In this document: piece after piece, positions 1 to 5,666 of the stretch
Numbering within the stretch: position 1 is the first letter of the stretch
Layout: each line of letters opens with the position of its first letter
The notes under the pieces: generated by a model
Told to the model about the DNA's origin: nothing
The model's input: the letters and a program-made list of their open reading frames with translations, nothing else
Database searches by the model: none
Position numbers and translations under genes: made by a program
Assembly: GCA_900551385.1 (NCBI GenBank)
Contig: URVS01000101.1
Span: 1-5,715 of the forward strand
Source: an uncultured Mollicutes bacterium
GTDB taxonomy: Bacteria > Bacillota_I > Bacilli_A > RFN20 > CAG-449
Direction: 5' to 3'
DNA: 5,715 nucleotides

Positions 1-9
1 CCTAAAACT

Positions 10-36
10 AAAAAAACGCCCTTAATCTAAGGACGC
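10..36 (-). terminator. T-box leader intrinsic terminator
   Basis: On the minus strand the sequence from 36 down to 16 forms a hairpin. GCGTCCTTA pairs with TAAGGGCGT around a GAT loop, with two G-U wobbles, and runs directly into a seven-T tract (16-10). It lies just downstream of the conserved antiterminator element at 43-56, as in class I T-boxes, where uncharged tRNA favours the antiterminator and read-through. The hairpin and T-run are seen directly; the switching role is inferred from the family. Confidence 0.88.
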
Positions 37-42
37 AATAAA

Positions 43-56
43 CGTGGTACCACCTT
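43..56 (-). promoter_or_regulatory. T-box antiterminator core (tRNA acceptor-end binding)
   Basis: Minus-strand AAGGTGGTACCACG. This is the most conserved element of T-box RNAs and contains the UGGU bulge that pairs with the free 3' ACCA end of an uncharged tRNA. The outer G-to-A change at the 3' side (ACCACG instead of ACCGCG) is a common variant. Confidence 0.92.
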
Positions 57-234
57 AGTTCCTATATCTAGGCACTCAAGAGTTAATAACGCTAACAACA
101 CGGATAAATTTACTAAATTTCAAAATATCAGCTCCAAAGTGATCCGTTTCTAATAAAATATATCATTTTCCACCAACCAATGATTCTCTATCATATTCTT
201 CATAGGCGTCTATCTTTTTCATAGCCTTTAATTT

Positions 235-263
235 ATTATGACTAAAAACAAACAAATTAACAA
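235..263 (-). promoter_or_regulatory. SigA-type promoter of the T-box transcript
   Basis: Minus strand: -35 TTGTTA (263-258), exactly 17 bp spacer, -10 CATAAT (240-235). The predicted start is near 228, a few bases before the Stem I strand GGCT, which is where a T-box transcript should begin. This placement supports the promoter more than the hexamers alone. The -35 overlaps one arm of the inverted repeat at 255-297. Confidence 0.75.
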
Positions 264-297
264 CATTTATAAATAAAATTAAGCAAAATTGTTAATT
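255..297. repeat. 9-bp perfect inverted repeat between lipoprotein gene and T-box promoter
   Basis: On the plus strand AATTAACAA (255-263) is the exact reverse complement of TTGTTAATT (289-297), separated by 25 bp. One arm covers the lipoprotein stop codon and the other covers the -35 of the T-box promoter. On the minus strand the second arm is followed by TGTTTGTTTTT, so it could be a weak AT-only terminator for the hydrolase/lipoprotein transcript. In such AT-rich DNA chance is also possible. Confidence 0.4.
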
Positions 298-1060
298 AAA
301 TAATTAAATATTTCCAAATAACTTCCTCTTCATAATCTTTTCTTACTTCAAAAGTCTGTTCTTCACATGGCTCAATTGTCTCAACTGATTTCAATGTACC
401 CCAATCATCATTAAATAAATATTTAAAATCTACTTTGTATTTTCCTTTATTTAAATTATATTTATCATCATAAGAAAAGGCTAAGTCCTTATTTGAGATA
501 ATTCCTTCTTCTTCTATGCAAAATTTAAAATGAATAGAATTTTCTTTTATATATGAATTTTCATGATATTTATCATACGTTTCAAAAAACTCTGGTGTAA
601 ATAAAAAGTTATATTTTTCACTACCTATTGTTCGTATTTCATTAGTTCGCTCATCTTTAATTAGAATAAATATTTCATTTCCTATTCCATAATATTCATA
701 TGTTACGTAAAGAGAATTAGAATCACTAGCATTTAAATCATATCTTTTTTGAGTACCAACTATTTTTTTTAATTCTAATTTATTAGATGTACTACTCTTA
801 TCAACTAAAACTTTAATATTATAAACAAATTTATTAACAATATTATATTTATTGTTATCATTATCTTTATAAATAGAGCTAGAAATTTGTTCACAATTAT
901 ATTCATACCATCCCGGTTTAAGAAATGTTCTATTATCACTTATATTACTTATAAATGCATTTACTTCTTCTTCAGTTGCTTTTTTACCTTCAAAAAACAT
1001 TGGATCATTACAACTTGTAAGTAATATTAATGGAATTAATAATATTATTTTTTTATTCAT
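296..1060 (-). CDS. Lipoprotein of unknown function, paired with the hydrolase gene
   Basis: I do not recognise this family. The N-terminus (Met-Asn-Lys-Lys, a hydrophobic run, then lipobox Leu-Thr-Ser-Cys with Cys17) marks a lipoprotein signal peptide, so the mature ~238-residue protein should be anchored on the outer face of the membrane. The rest is polar, rich in Asn, Lys, Glu and Tyr, with alternating hydrophobic residues suggesting beta strands; three further Cys lie in YNCEQ, KFCIE and EPCEE. The start chosen is the ATG at 1060, giving 254 aa. A GTG nine bases upstream (1069) is in frame but lies inside the strong AGGAGGT ribosome binding site, which sits 7 nt before the ATG, so it is unlikely to be used. 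The gene begins 12 nt after the hydrolase stop, and the ribosome binding site overlaps that stop codon, so the two are probably co-transcribed and coupled. Lipoprotein assignment is firm; function is unknown. Confidence 0.88.
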   Translation of the reverse strand: MNKKIILLIPLILLTSCNDPMFFEGKKATEEEVNAFISNISDNRTFLKPGWYEYNCEQISSSIYKDNDNNKYNIVNKFVYNIKVLVDKSSTSNKLELKKIVGTQKRYDLNASDSNSLYVTYEYYGIGNEIFILIKDERTNEIRTIGSEKYNFLFTPEFFETYDKYHENSYIKENSIHFKFCIEEEGIISNKDLAFSYDDKYNLNKGKYKVDFKYLFNDDWGTLKSVETIEPCEEQTFEVRKDYEEEVIWKYLII

Positions 1061-1067
1061 TTTCTTC

Positions 1068-1074
1068 ACCTCCT
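1068..1074 (-). promoter_or_regulatory. Strong Shine-Dalgarno fixing the lipoprotein start
   Basis: Minus-strand AGGAGGT (1074-1068), 7 nt before the ATG at 1060. It overlaps the TAG stop of the hydrolase (1075-1073) and contains the upstream in-frame GTG, which argues against that GTG as start. A perfect 7-base complement lies at 1121-1115 in the end of the hydrolase gene. Confidence 0.85.
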
Positions 1075-3013
1075 ATGGTTTTTTTATTGGTGGAGTAATA
1101 ATTGTTCCTCCTCCAGGAGGTATTATACTTCCTCCACTTCCCATTGGCATTTTACATTGACTACATGCATTTTCTAAAAACGATTTATTATGTAGTGATG
1201 TGCTTCCTTCCGCTCCGCATAAACATTTTGCTACGTGATGAGTTAATGATTTAGCCATATATACATTATATACATGTTCAGCGCTAAATGAATAGCCACA
1301 TATTGAACATCTTGATGTATGATTTGTAATATTATTATGGAAAGTAAATTTATGCATTTCAATATAATAATAATCGCAACCAATGTTATTACAATTTAGT
1401 CTATGTGTTGTTTTATCTATAGAAGTAGCCTGCATATTGTTATTATTTTCTATTGGCAACTGCATACCACAAGAACATACTTTTGTATGTGTAGATTTAT
1501 CTTCTTTCCAAGACAACGAATGTTCGTGAAATCCTTTATTTTCATTTAAATATTCTAAAATATATTTTATTGCAGTAGGATTCTTTGTTTCAAAATTATG
1601 ACCTATCCAAACATTATCTGGTTCAGAGCAATGATCTTCATCGTAATAATATCTATTATTCTCATCGCCTAATAGAATGCTTTTTCTACTTTTAAAATTA
1701 AATTTTTCTTTAGTTGTATTTCTTTCATAACCTAATTGAGAATCTAAATTAACTGCACTATCTGTATTAATGCTTTCTATATCTTTATGATTAATGTTTA
1801 CCAACACATCATTTTCAAGCGCAGAGCCTAATGAATTTAAGAAATTACTAAATGCTGTTAGATACCCATCTTTTTCTTTTTCCAATTCAGCAAGTACATT
1901 AGAAGTAAATGTAATTGCATCAAAAATTTTTCCAAATTTAGAATCATCTATTAACAAGCTTATTAAATTAGTTAAGGCACCTTGTAAATTATTTAATATA
2001 GTAATAAATTGATCTTTTGTAATATGCCCACCTGTACTATTAGATAATAATTGAGCTAATTCATCTATTCCATCTGCATTACCTGTAAAATATTGAATTA
2101 TTGTGTTTGTAAAATAAGTATTTGTTTGGTAAAAACCTATTGCTAATGAATTGACATTGTTAGCTTGTGTATTAAAAAATATAGAATAATCATTTATATG
2201 ATTTTCATCAAGCATATCATCATATCCTTGGACATTTTCAGGTCCATTTATTATTTTCATTAAACTTACATATGCTTTTGCCCAATCACTTCCCATATAT
2301 GGTGTACCTAAACTTATCATGTTATTAACTATTTCAGGATAATCAATAGAATATAACATATTAATTAATCCACCACGAGAATGTCCAACAAGATTAATTT
2401 TTGATAAATAGCCATATTGATTATTTGCTATATCTGTTAATATACAATTTAATGATTCTTTAAATTTTTCATATAATTCACTATTTGTTCTAGCTACATT
2501 TCCATATCCCATATCACCATCATATAACAAAACAATTTGTGAATCTAAATTGATACTTTCATTACTTTTCAAACTTGTAAAACTATAATAATTGTTATTC
2601 TCTACCATCTTTTCTACATGAACAACATTATCTGAATAAAATTTATATATATTTATATTTTTGTTTTTTATCAAATTACCATTTTCATCAATTCTATTTG
2701 ATTTACATAATTGATAAGGTAATTGAATATCATTTATTTCATATAGATTATCGCCTCTTTTTATTAACCAATCATCAACTTCTGCTCCCATACCTTTTGT
2801 TAAAACTGTAACATTTGATGAAGACATTATTTTTTTATTATTTATACATTCTTCAATAAATTGTGAATATATAAATTCTTTATCATACATAAGATTATAA
2901 GTAGTGTATCCTAATGGATCAAAAAAATTATATGGTTCTGGAACCACTTTATCTCCATCCATTACACCAGCTACTACTAAACTAGATACAATTATACTTG
3001 AAACTATTGCCAT
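1073..3013 (-). CDS. Lipase-like alpha/beta hydrolase with C-terminal Cys/His repeats
   Basis: Probable esterase or lipase of the alpha/beta-hydrolase fold, 646 aa from the ATG at 3013. Visible parts: a hydrophobic N-terminus (residues 2-18) that may be a signal or anchor but has no Lys/Arg in front; a strand plus Asp-Gly-Asp near 165; the nucleophile elbow LVGHSRGGL with Ser212; a mostly helical stretch about 245-400 that could be the lid; a probable acid residue Asp418 in a TDSAVNLDSQLG motif, as in D-x-x-V lipase segments; and a probable catalytic His472 in WIGHNFE followed by a helix. From about residue 496 comes a Cys/His-rich region with units such as HTKVCSCG, HRLNCNNIGC, HTSRCSICG, HHVAKCLCG and ACSQC, possibly metal-binding or disulfide-rich. 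The tail is Gly/Pro-rich and ends in Lys-Lys-Pro. No LPxTG anchor is seen. The start at 3013 is preferred because AAAGGAG lies 6 nt upstream; the ATG at 3019 abuts that site. Substrate is unknown. Confidence 0.87.
   Translation of the reverse strand: MAIVSSIIVSSLVVAGVMDGDKVVPEPYNFFDPLGYTTYNLMYDKEFIYSQFIEECINNKKIMSSSNVTVLTKGMGAEVDDWLIKRGDNLYEINDIQLPYQLCKSNRIDENGNLIKNKNINIYKFYSDNVVHVEKMVENNNYYSFTSLKSNESINLDSQIVLLYDGDMGYGNVARTNSELYEKFKESLNCILTDIANNQYGYLSKINLVGHSRGGLINMLYSIDYPEIVNNMISLGTPYMGSDWAKAYVSLMKIINGPENVQGYDDMLDENHINDYSIFFNTQANNVNSLAIGFYQTNTYFTNTIIQYFTGNADGIDELAQLLSNSTGGHITKDQFITILNNLQGALTNLISLLIDDSKFGKIFDAITFTSNVLAELEKEKDGYLTAFSNFLNSLGSALENDVLVNINHKDIESINTDSAVNLDSQLGYERNTTKEKFNFKSRKSILLGDENNRYYYDEDHCSEPDNVWIGHNFETKNPTAIKYILEYLNENKGFHEHSLSWKEDKSTHTKVCSCGMQLPIENNNNMQATSIDKTTHRLNCNNIGCDYYYIEMHKFTFHNNITNHTSRCSICGYSFSAEHVYNVYMAKSLTHHVAKCLCGAEGSTSLHNKSFLENACSQCKMPMGSGGSIIPPGGGTIITPPIKKP
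1107..1121 (-). promoter_or_regulatory. Possible anti-Shine-Dalgarno segment / small hairpin in the end of the hydrolase gene
   Basis: Minus-strand ACCTCCT (1121-1115) is the exact complement of the downstream lipoprotein ribosome binding site AGGAGGT (1074-1068). The same bases can instead form a local hairpin CCTCC-TGGA-GGAGG (1120-1107). The complementarity is seen directly. A role in coupling lipoprotein translation to ribosomes finishing the hydrolase gene is inference; the codons for Pro-Pro-Gly-Gly-Gly could produce it by accident. Confidence 0.35.
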
Positions 3014-3019
3014 AAACAT

Positions 3020-3026
3020 CTCCTTT
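3020..3026 (-). promoter_or_regulatory. Shine-Dalgarno fixing the hydrolase start
   Basis: Minus-strand AAAGGAG ends directly against an ATG at 3019 and lies 6 nt before a second in-frame ATG at 3013. The spacing favours 3013. An in-frame TAA at 3037-3035 rules out any longer start. Confidence 0.75.
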
Positions 3027-3037
3027 AAATTGGTTTA

Positions 3038-3066
3038 ATAATATCAAGTACAAAGTCCTATGTCAA
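3038..3066 (-). promoter_or_regulatory. Strong SigA-type promoter of the hydrolase/lipoprotein unit
   Basis: Minus strand: consensus -35 TTGACA (3066-3061), 17-bp spacer, -10 TATTAT (3043-3038), one mismatch from consensus. The expected start near 3031 leaves a leader of only about 18 nt, occupied mostly by the ribosome binding site, so there is no room for a riboswitch. Any regulation should act at the promoter or upstream of it. Confidence 0.85.
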
Positions 3067-3071
3067 TATAT

Positions 3072-3119
3072 TTTTATTAGTTTTCTTTAATTTTTATTAA
3101 TTATTTTTTAATTTTATTA
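3072..3119 (-). repeat. Three A/T-tract repeats spaced exactly 20 bp upstream of the hydrolase promoter
   Basis: Minus-strand TAATAAAA occurs at 3119-3112, 3099-3092 and 3079-3072, start to start exactly 20 bp (about two helical turns). The first two 20-bp units agree at about 16 positions, the third mainly in its first half. The last unit ends just upstream of the -35. It could act as an UP element or curved DNA, or bind a regulator on one face of the helix. Chance is a real alternative at this base composition. No GC-bearing terminator hairpin is visible between the membrane-protein stop and this promoter. Confidence 0.45.
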
Positions 3120-3845
3120 ATCTAAATTATTTATTATCTTTTTAGATCCATCTTCATTATATTTTTTATTTATTAAATGATAAATTAAATATATAGCCGG
3201 CATACCTAAATTTGTTTTTAAACAAGAATTAATTATTAAAGTTTGTAAACTATTTTCATTTAATGGTCTTATTCCATTTATTAATAAACTAAATTCCCAT
3301 GAGAATTGAACACTGATGCCAATTAAACATAAATACAATATATTAACAATTTCTTTTCCACTAATTAATGTATAAATAATTAAAATTAAATAACTTATTA
3401 CTAAAATAATACCCATAATTCCATGATAACTAGTTGTAGTTCTAAAAGTTGTAATATTATTTTCTCCACCCATAGAAGCAATACTAGGGCAAATTAACCA
3501 CCACATTATAATTAAAAATAACCAATATTTTGCTAATTTATCTTTAGATACTAACACCCAGATAAAAATAAAATTTGTAATACCATAACTCATTGACATC
3601 CAAAATAAAACTAAGAAAGTATTTAATGCATCTTGTTGTATTCCATTAATAAAAACAATACGAGAATGAGATAATAAATAAAAGCCTCCAAAATCAACAA
3701 GTGTATATAAAATCCCACCAAATAAAGCAAATAAGACAGTTAAATTTCTTTTTTTAAAAATAAGTAAGGTTAATAAAATTATAATAAATAATATATCTAA
3801 AATTATATATAACAAATTAAAATTTCTAGTTGGATTTATTTGCAT
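3117..3845 (-). CDS. Seven-helix integral membrane protein of unknown function
   Basis: I do not recognise the family. The 242-aa protein has seven likely membrane segments at about residues 11-30, 35-58, 74-99, 106-125, 142-162, 165-189 and 199-225. Positive charges (KKR at 31-33, KDKLAK at 101-106, Lys164, KK at 227-228 and 235-236) fall on alternate sides and predict N-terminus outside, C-terminus inside. Segment 4 carries a Trp-Trp pair. The external loop about 126-141 is Gly/Thr/Asn-rich and ends Tyr-His. Segments 6-7 carry SWEF and NGIRP, then TNLGMP, which look like conserved motifs, but I cannot tie them to an activity. The ATG at 3845 has AAAGGA 7 nt upstream, inside the end of the LRR gene, whose stop is only 2 nt before the ATG, so coupling to that lipoprotein gene is likely. 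No visible enzyme motif; transporter, sensor or lipid-handling roles remain open. Confidence 0.85.
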   Translation of the reverse strand: MQINPTRNFNLLYIILDILFIIILLTLLIFKKRNLTVLFALFGGILYTLVDFGGFYLLSHSRIVFINGIQQDALNTFLVLFWMSMSYGITNFIFIWVLVSKDKLAKYWLFLIIMWWLICPSIASMGGENNITTFRTTTSYHGIMGIILVISYLILIIYTLISGKEIVNILYLCLIGISVQFSWEFSLLINGIRPLNENSLQTLIINSCLKTNLGMPAIYLIYHLINKKYNEDGSKKIINNLD

Positions 3846-3847
3846 TA

Positions 3848-4948
3848 TTAAATCCTTTCAATTTCAACATTATCATCAAAAACATTTGAATCAATATTAG
3901 TTAATTTATTAAGAATTACTTTCTTTATTTTATTATTTTTAAATGCTTCATTATAAATATATTTAATAGATGAAGGTAAATTAATTTCTTTTAAATTATT
4001 ATGATAAAATGATCTAAATGAAATATGTTTTAAAGATGAATTATCTTCAAAAACTAAATTATCTAAATTACATTCATAAAAAGCATTAGATCCTATTTCT
4101 TTAACTTCTTTATTAATATTTATTGAATTAATATTAGTTTTATAAAAAGCACTTGGACCAATATATTCTACATTATTTAAACTTACATCCACTAAAGAAG
4201 AACAATTCTTAAATAAAGCATAAGGTAATTCTTTACTATATAAATTAACTTTATTTAATGAAGAACAATTTTCAAAAGCATTTTTACCAAATGAAGTTAT
4301 ATTTTTTAAATCAATTTCTTTTAAATTTTTACAATCTTTAAAAGCATAAGAATCAATATTAACAATATTATTAGATAAATTAACTTTATTTAATAAAGGA
4401 CATCTTTCAAAACTTGATCCAGATATAGAAACTATATCACCTAATAAAGAAACTTCTTTTAAATATTTATTATTAAAAAAAGCATCTATTCCTACACTAG
4501 TTAGATTATTAAAAGATAATTTTTCTAAATGTGTATTTTCAAATGTTCCTTTTAATATTTGTTTTACATTATCTAAACCAGTAACACTTTTTAAAGATGT
4601 ACAAGTTGAAAAAAGATGATCTGCTAATATTTCAACATTACCACCTAAATCAATTTCTTCTAATGACGAATTTTTAAAAGCATCATAACCAATATTTTTC
4701 ATTGTTGAAGGTAAACTAACTTTTTTAATATTTTTATTATCTTTAAAACATTCTACACTGATAGAATCAACAACATATTCTTCATTATTATAATTAACAC
4801 TACTTGGAATAATAATATTGTTAAAATAATTGCCTTTAACAACTGTCGCGGTTTTTTTATCAATATTAAAACTATATTTAATAATAGAAGAATTATTATT
4901 ACTGCAACTAATTAATAACAATGGAAAAATTAAAAATATTTTTTTCAT
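3848..4948 (-). CDS. BspA-like leucine-rich-repeat (LRR_5) lipoprotein
   Basis: Surface lipoprotein of 366 aa. The signal peptide MKKIFLIFPLL leads to lipobox Leu-Ile-Ser-Cys with Cys15. A cap of the kind seen before BspA repeats (about 23-67, with IIIPSSV and YVVDSI) is followed by repeats of 21-24 residues, each opening with Phe at 68, 91, 113, 136, 157, 180, 203, 225, 246, 268, 290, 314, 336 and 357: thirteen full units and a short last one. The unit pattern is F-x3-x-L-x-x-(I/V)-x-L-x-x-(I/V)-x-x-I-x-x-x-A. Such proteins generally bind host or microbial surface ligands; the ligand here is unknown. The start at 4948 is chosen because it gives a proper lipoprotein signal and has AGGT 7 nt upstream; the in-frame ATG at 4966 would add six residues before the Lys-Lys and overlap the methyltransferase gene by 14 nt. 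It follows that gene by 4 nt and precedes the membrane-protein gene by 2 nt. Confidence 0.92.
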   Translation of the reverse strand: MKKIFLIFPLLLISCSNNNSSIIKYSFNIDKKTATVVKGNYFNNIIIPSSVNYNNEEYVVDSISVECFKDNKNIKKVSLPSTMKNIGYDAFKNSSLEEIDLGGNVEILADHLFSTCTSLKSVTGLDNVKQILKGTFENTHLEKLSFNNLTSVGIDAFFNNKYLKEVSLLGDIVSISGSSFERCPLLNKVNLSNNIVNIDSYAFKDCKNLKEIDLKNITSFGKNAFENCSSLNKVNLYSKELPYALFKNCSSLVDVSLNNVEYIGPSAFYKTNINSININKEVKEIGSNAFYECNLDNLVFEDNSSLKHISFRSFYHNNLKEINLPSSIKYIYNEAFKNNKIKKVILNKLTNIDSNVFDDNVEIERI

Positions 4949-4952
4949 AATA

Positions 4953-5666
4953 TTACCTATATTCATTCATTAATATTCCACCTGCTACACCGACATTTAA
5001 TGAATCAATATTATCCATATTTATTTTAACAATATAATCAGAAATTAACAAGTTTTCTTCTTTGACCCCTTGTCCTTCATTACCAAGAACTAAAACAAAT
5101 TTATTTTTAACATGATATTCTTTATAATCTATCGCGTTCTTTAAGCTAGTAGAAACTATTTCATAACCTTTTTCTTTTAAAGATATTAAATCAACATCAT
5201 TATAAATAGGTAAACTAAATATAGCTCCTTTAGTAGAAGAAATAACTTTATCATTATAAATAGAAGCTGTATCTTTACTTAAAATAACTCCAGAATAAGA
5301 AAAAGCTAAAGCTGTTCTTATTAAAGTACCTACATTTCCTGGATCTTGTACACCATCTAAATATAATAATTTATCTCCTTTAATTTCTTTATTTTGAGGA
5401 TAATAACACACTCCTATCACATTAGAAGAAGTTTTGTTAATACTTAATTTATCTAATATAGGTTTTGTAACTATAATTTGTTTAATATCTTGATATTCTT
5501 CTAAATAAGATAAAGTTAAAATTTCTTTTAATAAATTATTTTGTTTAGCTAATAAAATAAAATCTAAACCATCAACTAAAAACATATTCTTTTCTTTTTT
5601 AGCGTTATTCTTTTTTAATTCATTTAATTCTTTAATATAAGGATTTGTTAAACTAGTAATTATCAT
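4953..5666 (-). CDS. SpoU/TrmH-family RNA 2'-O-methyltransferase
   Basis: Cytoplasmic SAM-dependent RNA ribose methyltransferase with the SPOUT (trefoil-knot) fold, 237 aa, close to the usual 240-260 for YsgA-like members. Residues 1 to about 90 form the substrate-binding domain, beginning with the typical MIITSLTNPYIKEL and a Phe-Leu-Val-Asp-Gly strand. The three SpoU motifs are present: motif 1, DPGNVGTLIRTA (108-119, with Asn111 and the probable catalytic Arg117); motif 2, LGNEGQG (194-200); motif 3, DSLNVGVAGGIL (221-232). The target nucleotide (rRNA or tRNA) cannot be told from sequence. The ATG at 5666 has GGAG 7 nt upstream and overlaps the stop of an upstream frame as ATGA. In B. subtilis the related ysgA gene precedes pheST; here envelope genes follow instead. 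Confidence 0.95.
   Translation of the reverse strand: MIITSLTNPYIKELNELKKNNAKKEKNMFLVDGLDFILLAKQNNLLKEILTLSYLEEYQDIKQIIVTKPILDKLSINKTSSNVIGVCYYPQNKEIKGDKLLYLDGVQDPGNVGTLIRTALAFSYSGVILSKDTASIYNDKVISSTKGAIFSLPIYNDVDLISLKEKGYEIVSTSLKNAIDYKEYHVKNKFVLVLGNEGQGVKEENLLISDYIVKINMDNIDSLNVGVAGGILMNEYR

Larger units (their letters stand above)
10..228 (-). ncRNA. T-box riboswitch leader, probable Ile (AUC) specifier
   Basis: Transcriptional T-box leader for a gene left of the window. The antiterminator signature AAGGTGGTACCACG (56-43) matches the consensus AGGGUGGNACCGCG; its UGGU bulge would pair with tRNA ending ACCA, so discriminator base A. Upstream, 5' to 3': Stem I base GGCT (226-223) with AGCT; a kink-turn-like ATGA; helix AAAG/CTTT; the AGAGA motif (189-185); and a distal hairpin ATCATT/AATGAT with the typical GGTTGGTGGAA loop. 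Next come a short hairpin AAATTT-agt-AAATTT (120-106) and CCTA-gata-TAGG (72-61) in the Stem II/III region. The specifier is read as ATC at 143-141, because it is followed by AC and then the CTTT helix strand, as in other T-boxes. GAT (Asp) would be shifted and does not fit discriminator A. The regulated gene is probably isoleucine-related (ileS most likely), but it is not visible. The leader is certain; the amino acid is moderately supported. Confidence 0.93.

Noticed and set aside
163..222. 19-codon minus-strand open frame in the T-box leader, starting at ATG 222
   Set aside because: Its ATGA is the conserved kink-turn segment of Stem I and the frame runs through T-box structural motifs. 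It has only a weak AAAGG upstream, so a leader peptide is unlikely.
1058..1069. Alternative GTG start for the lipoprotein at 1069
   Set aside because: The GTG is part of the AGGAGGTG ribosome binding site, leaving no room for ribosome placement. The ATG at 1060 has ideal spacing.
1048..1085. A7 tracts at the end of the hydrolase gene and the start of the lipoprotein gene as possible phase-variation sites
   Set aside because: Runs of seven A are common in Lys-rich genes of AT-rich genomes, and a similar run occurs at the LRR gene start. Nothing else points to slippage control.
1794..2012. Plus-strand open frame of 72 codons
   Set aside because: It lies wholly inside the hydrolase gene on the other strand, has no convincing ribosome binding site or known motif, and is best explained as a shadow of the minus-strand codons.
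3848..4948. Tandem DNA repeats or a CRISPR-like array in the LRR gene
   Set aside because: The periodicity of about 66 bp comes from degenerate leucine-rich protein repeats of 21-24 residues. The DNA units are not identical and there are no spacers.
4946..4966. Longer start for the LRR lipoprotein at 4966
   Set aside because: It would put six extra residues before the Lys-Lys signal start and overlap the methyltransferase gene, with no ribosome binding site at a good distance. The internal ATG at 4948 is better.
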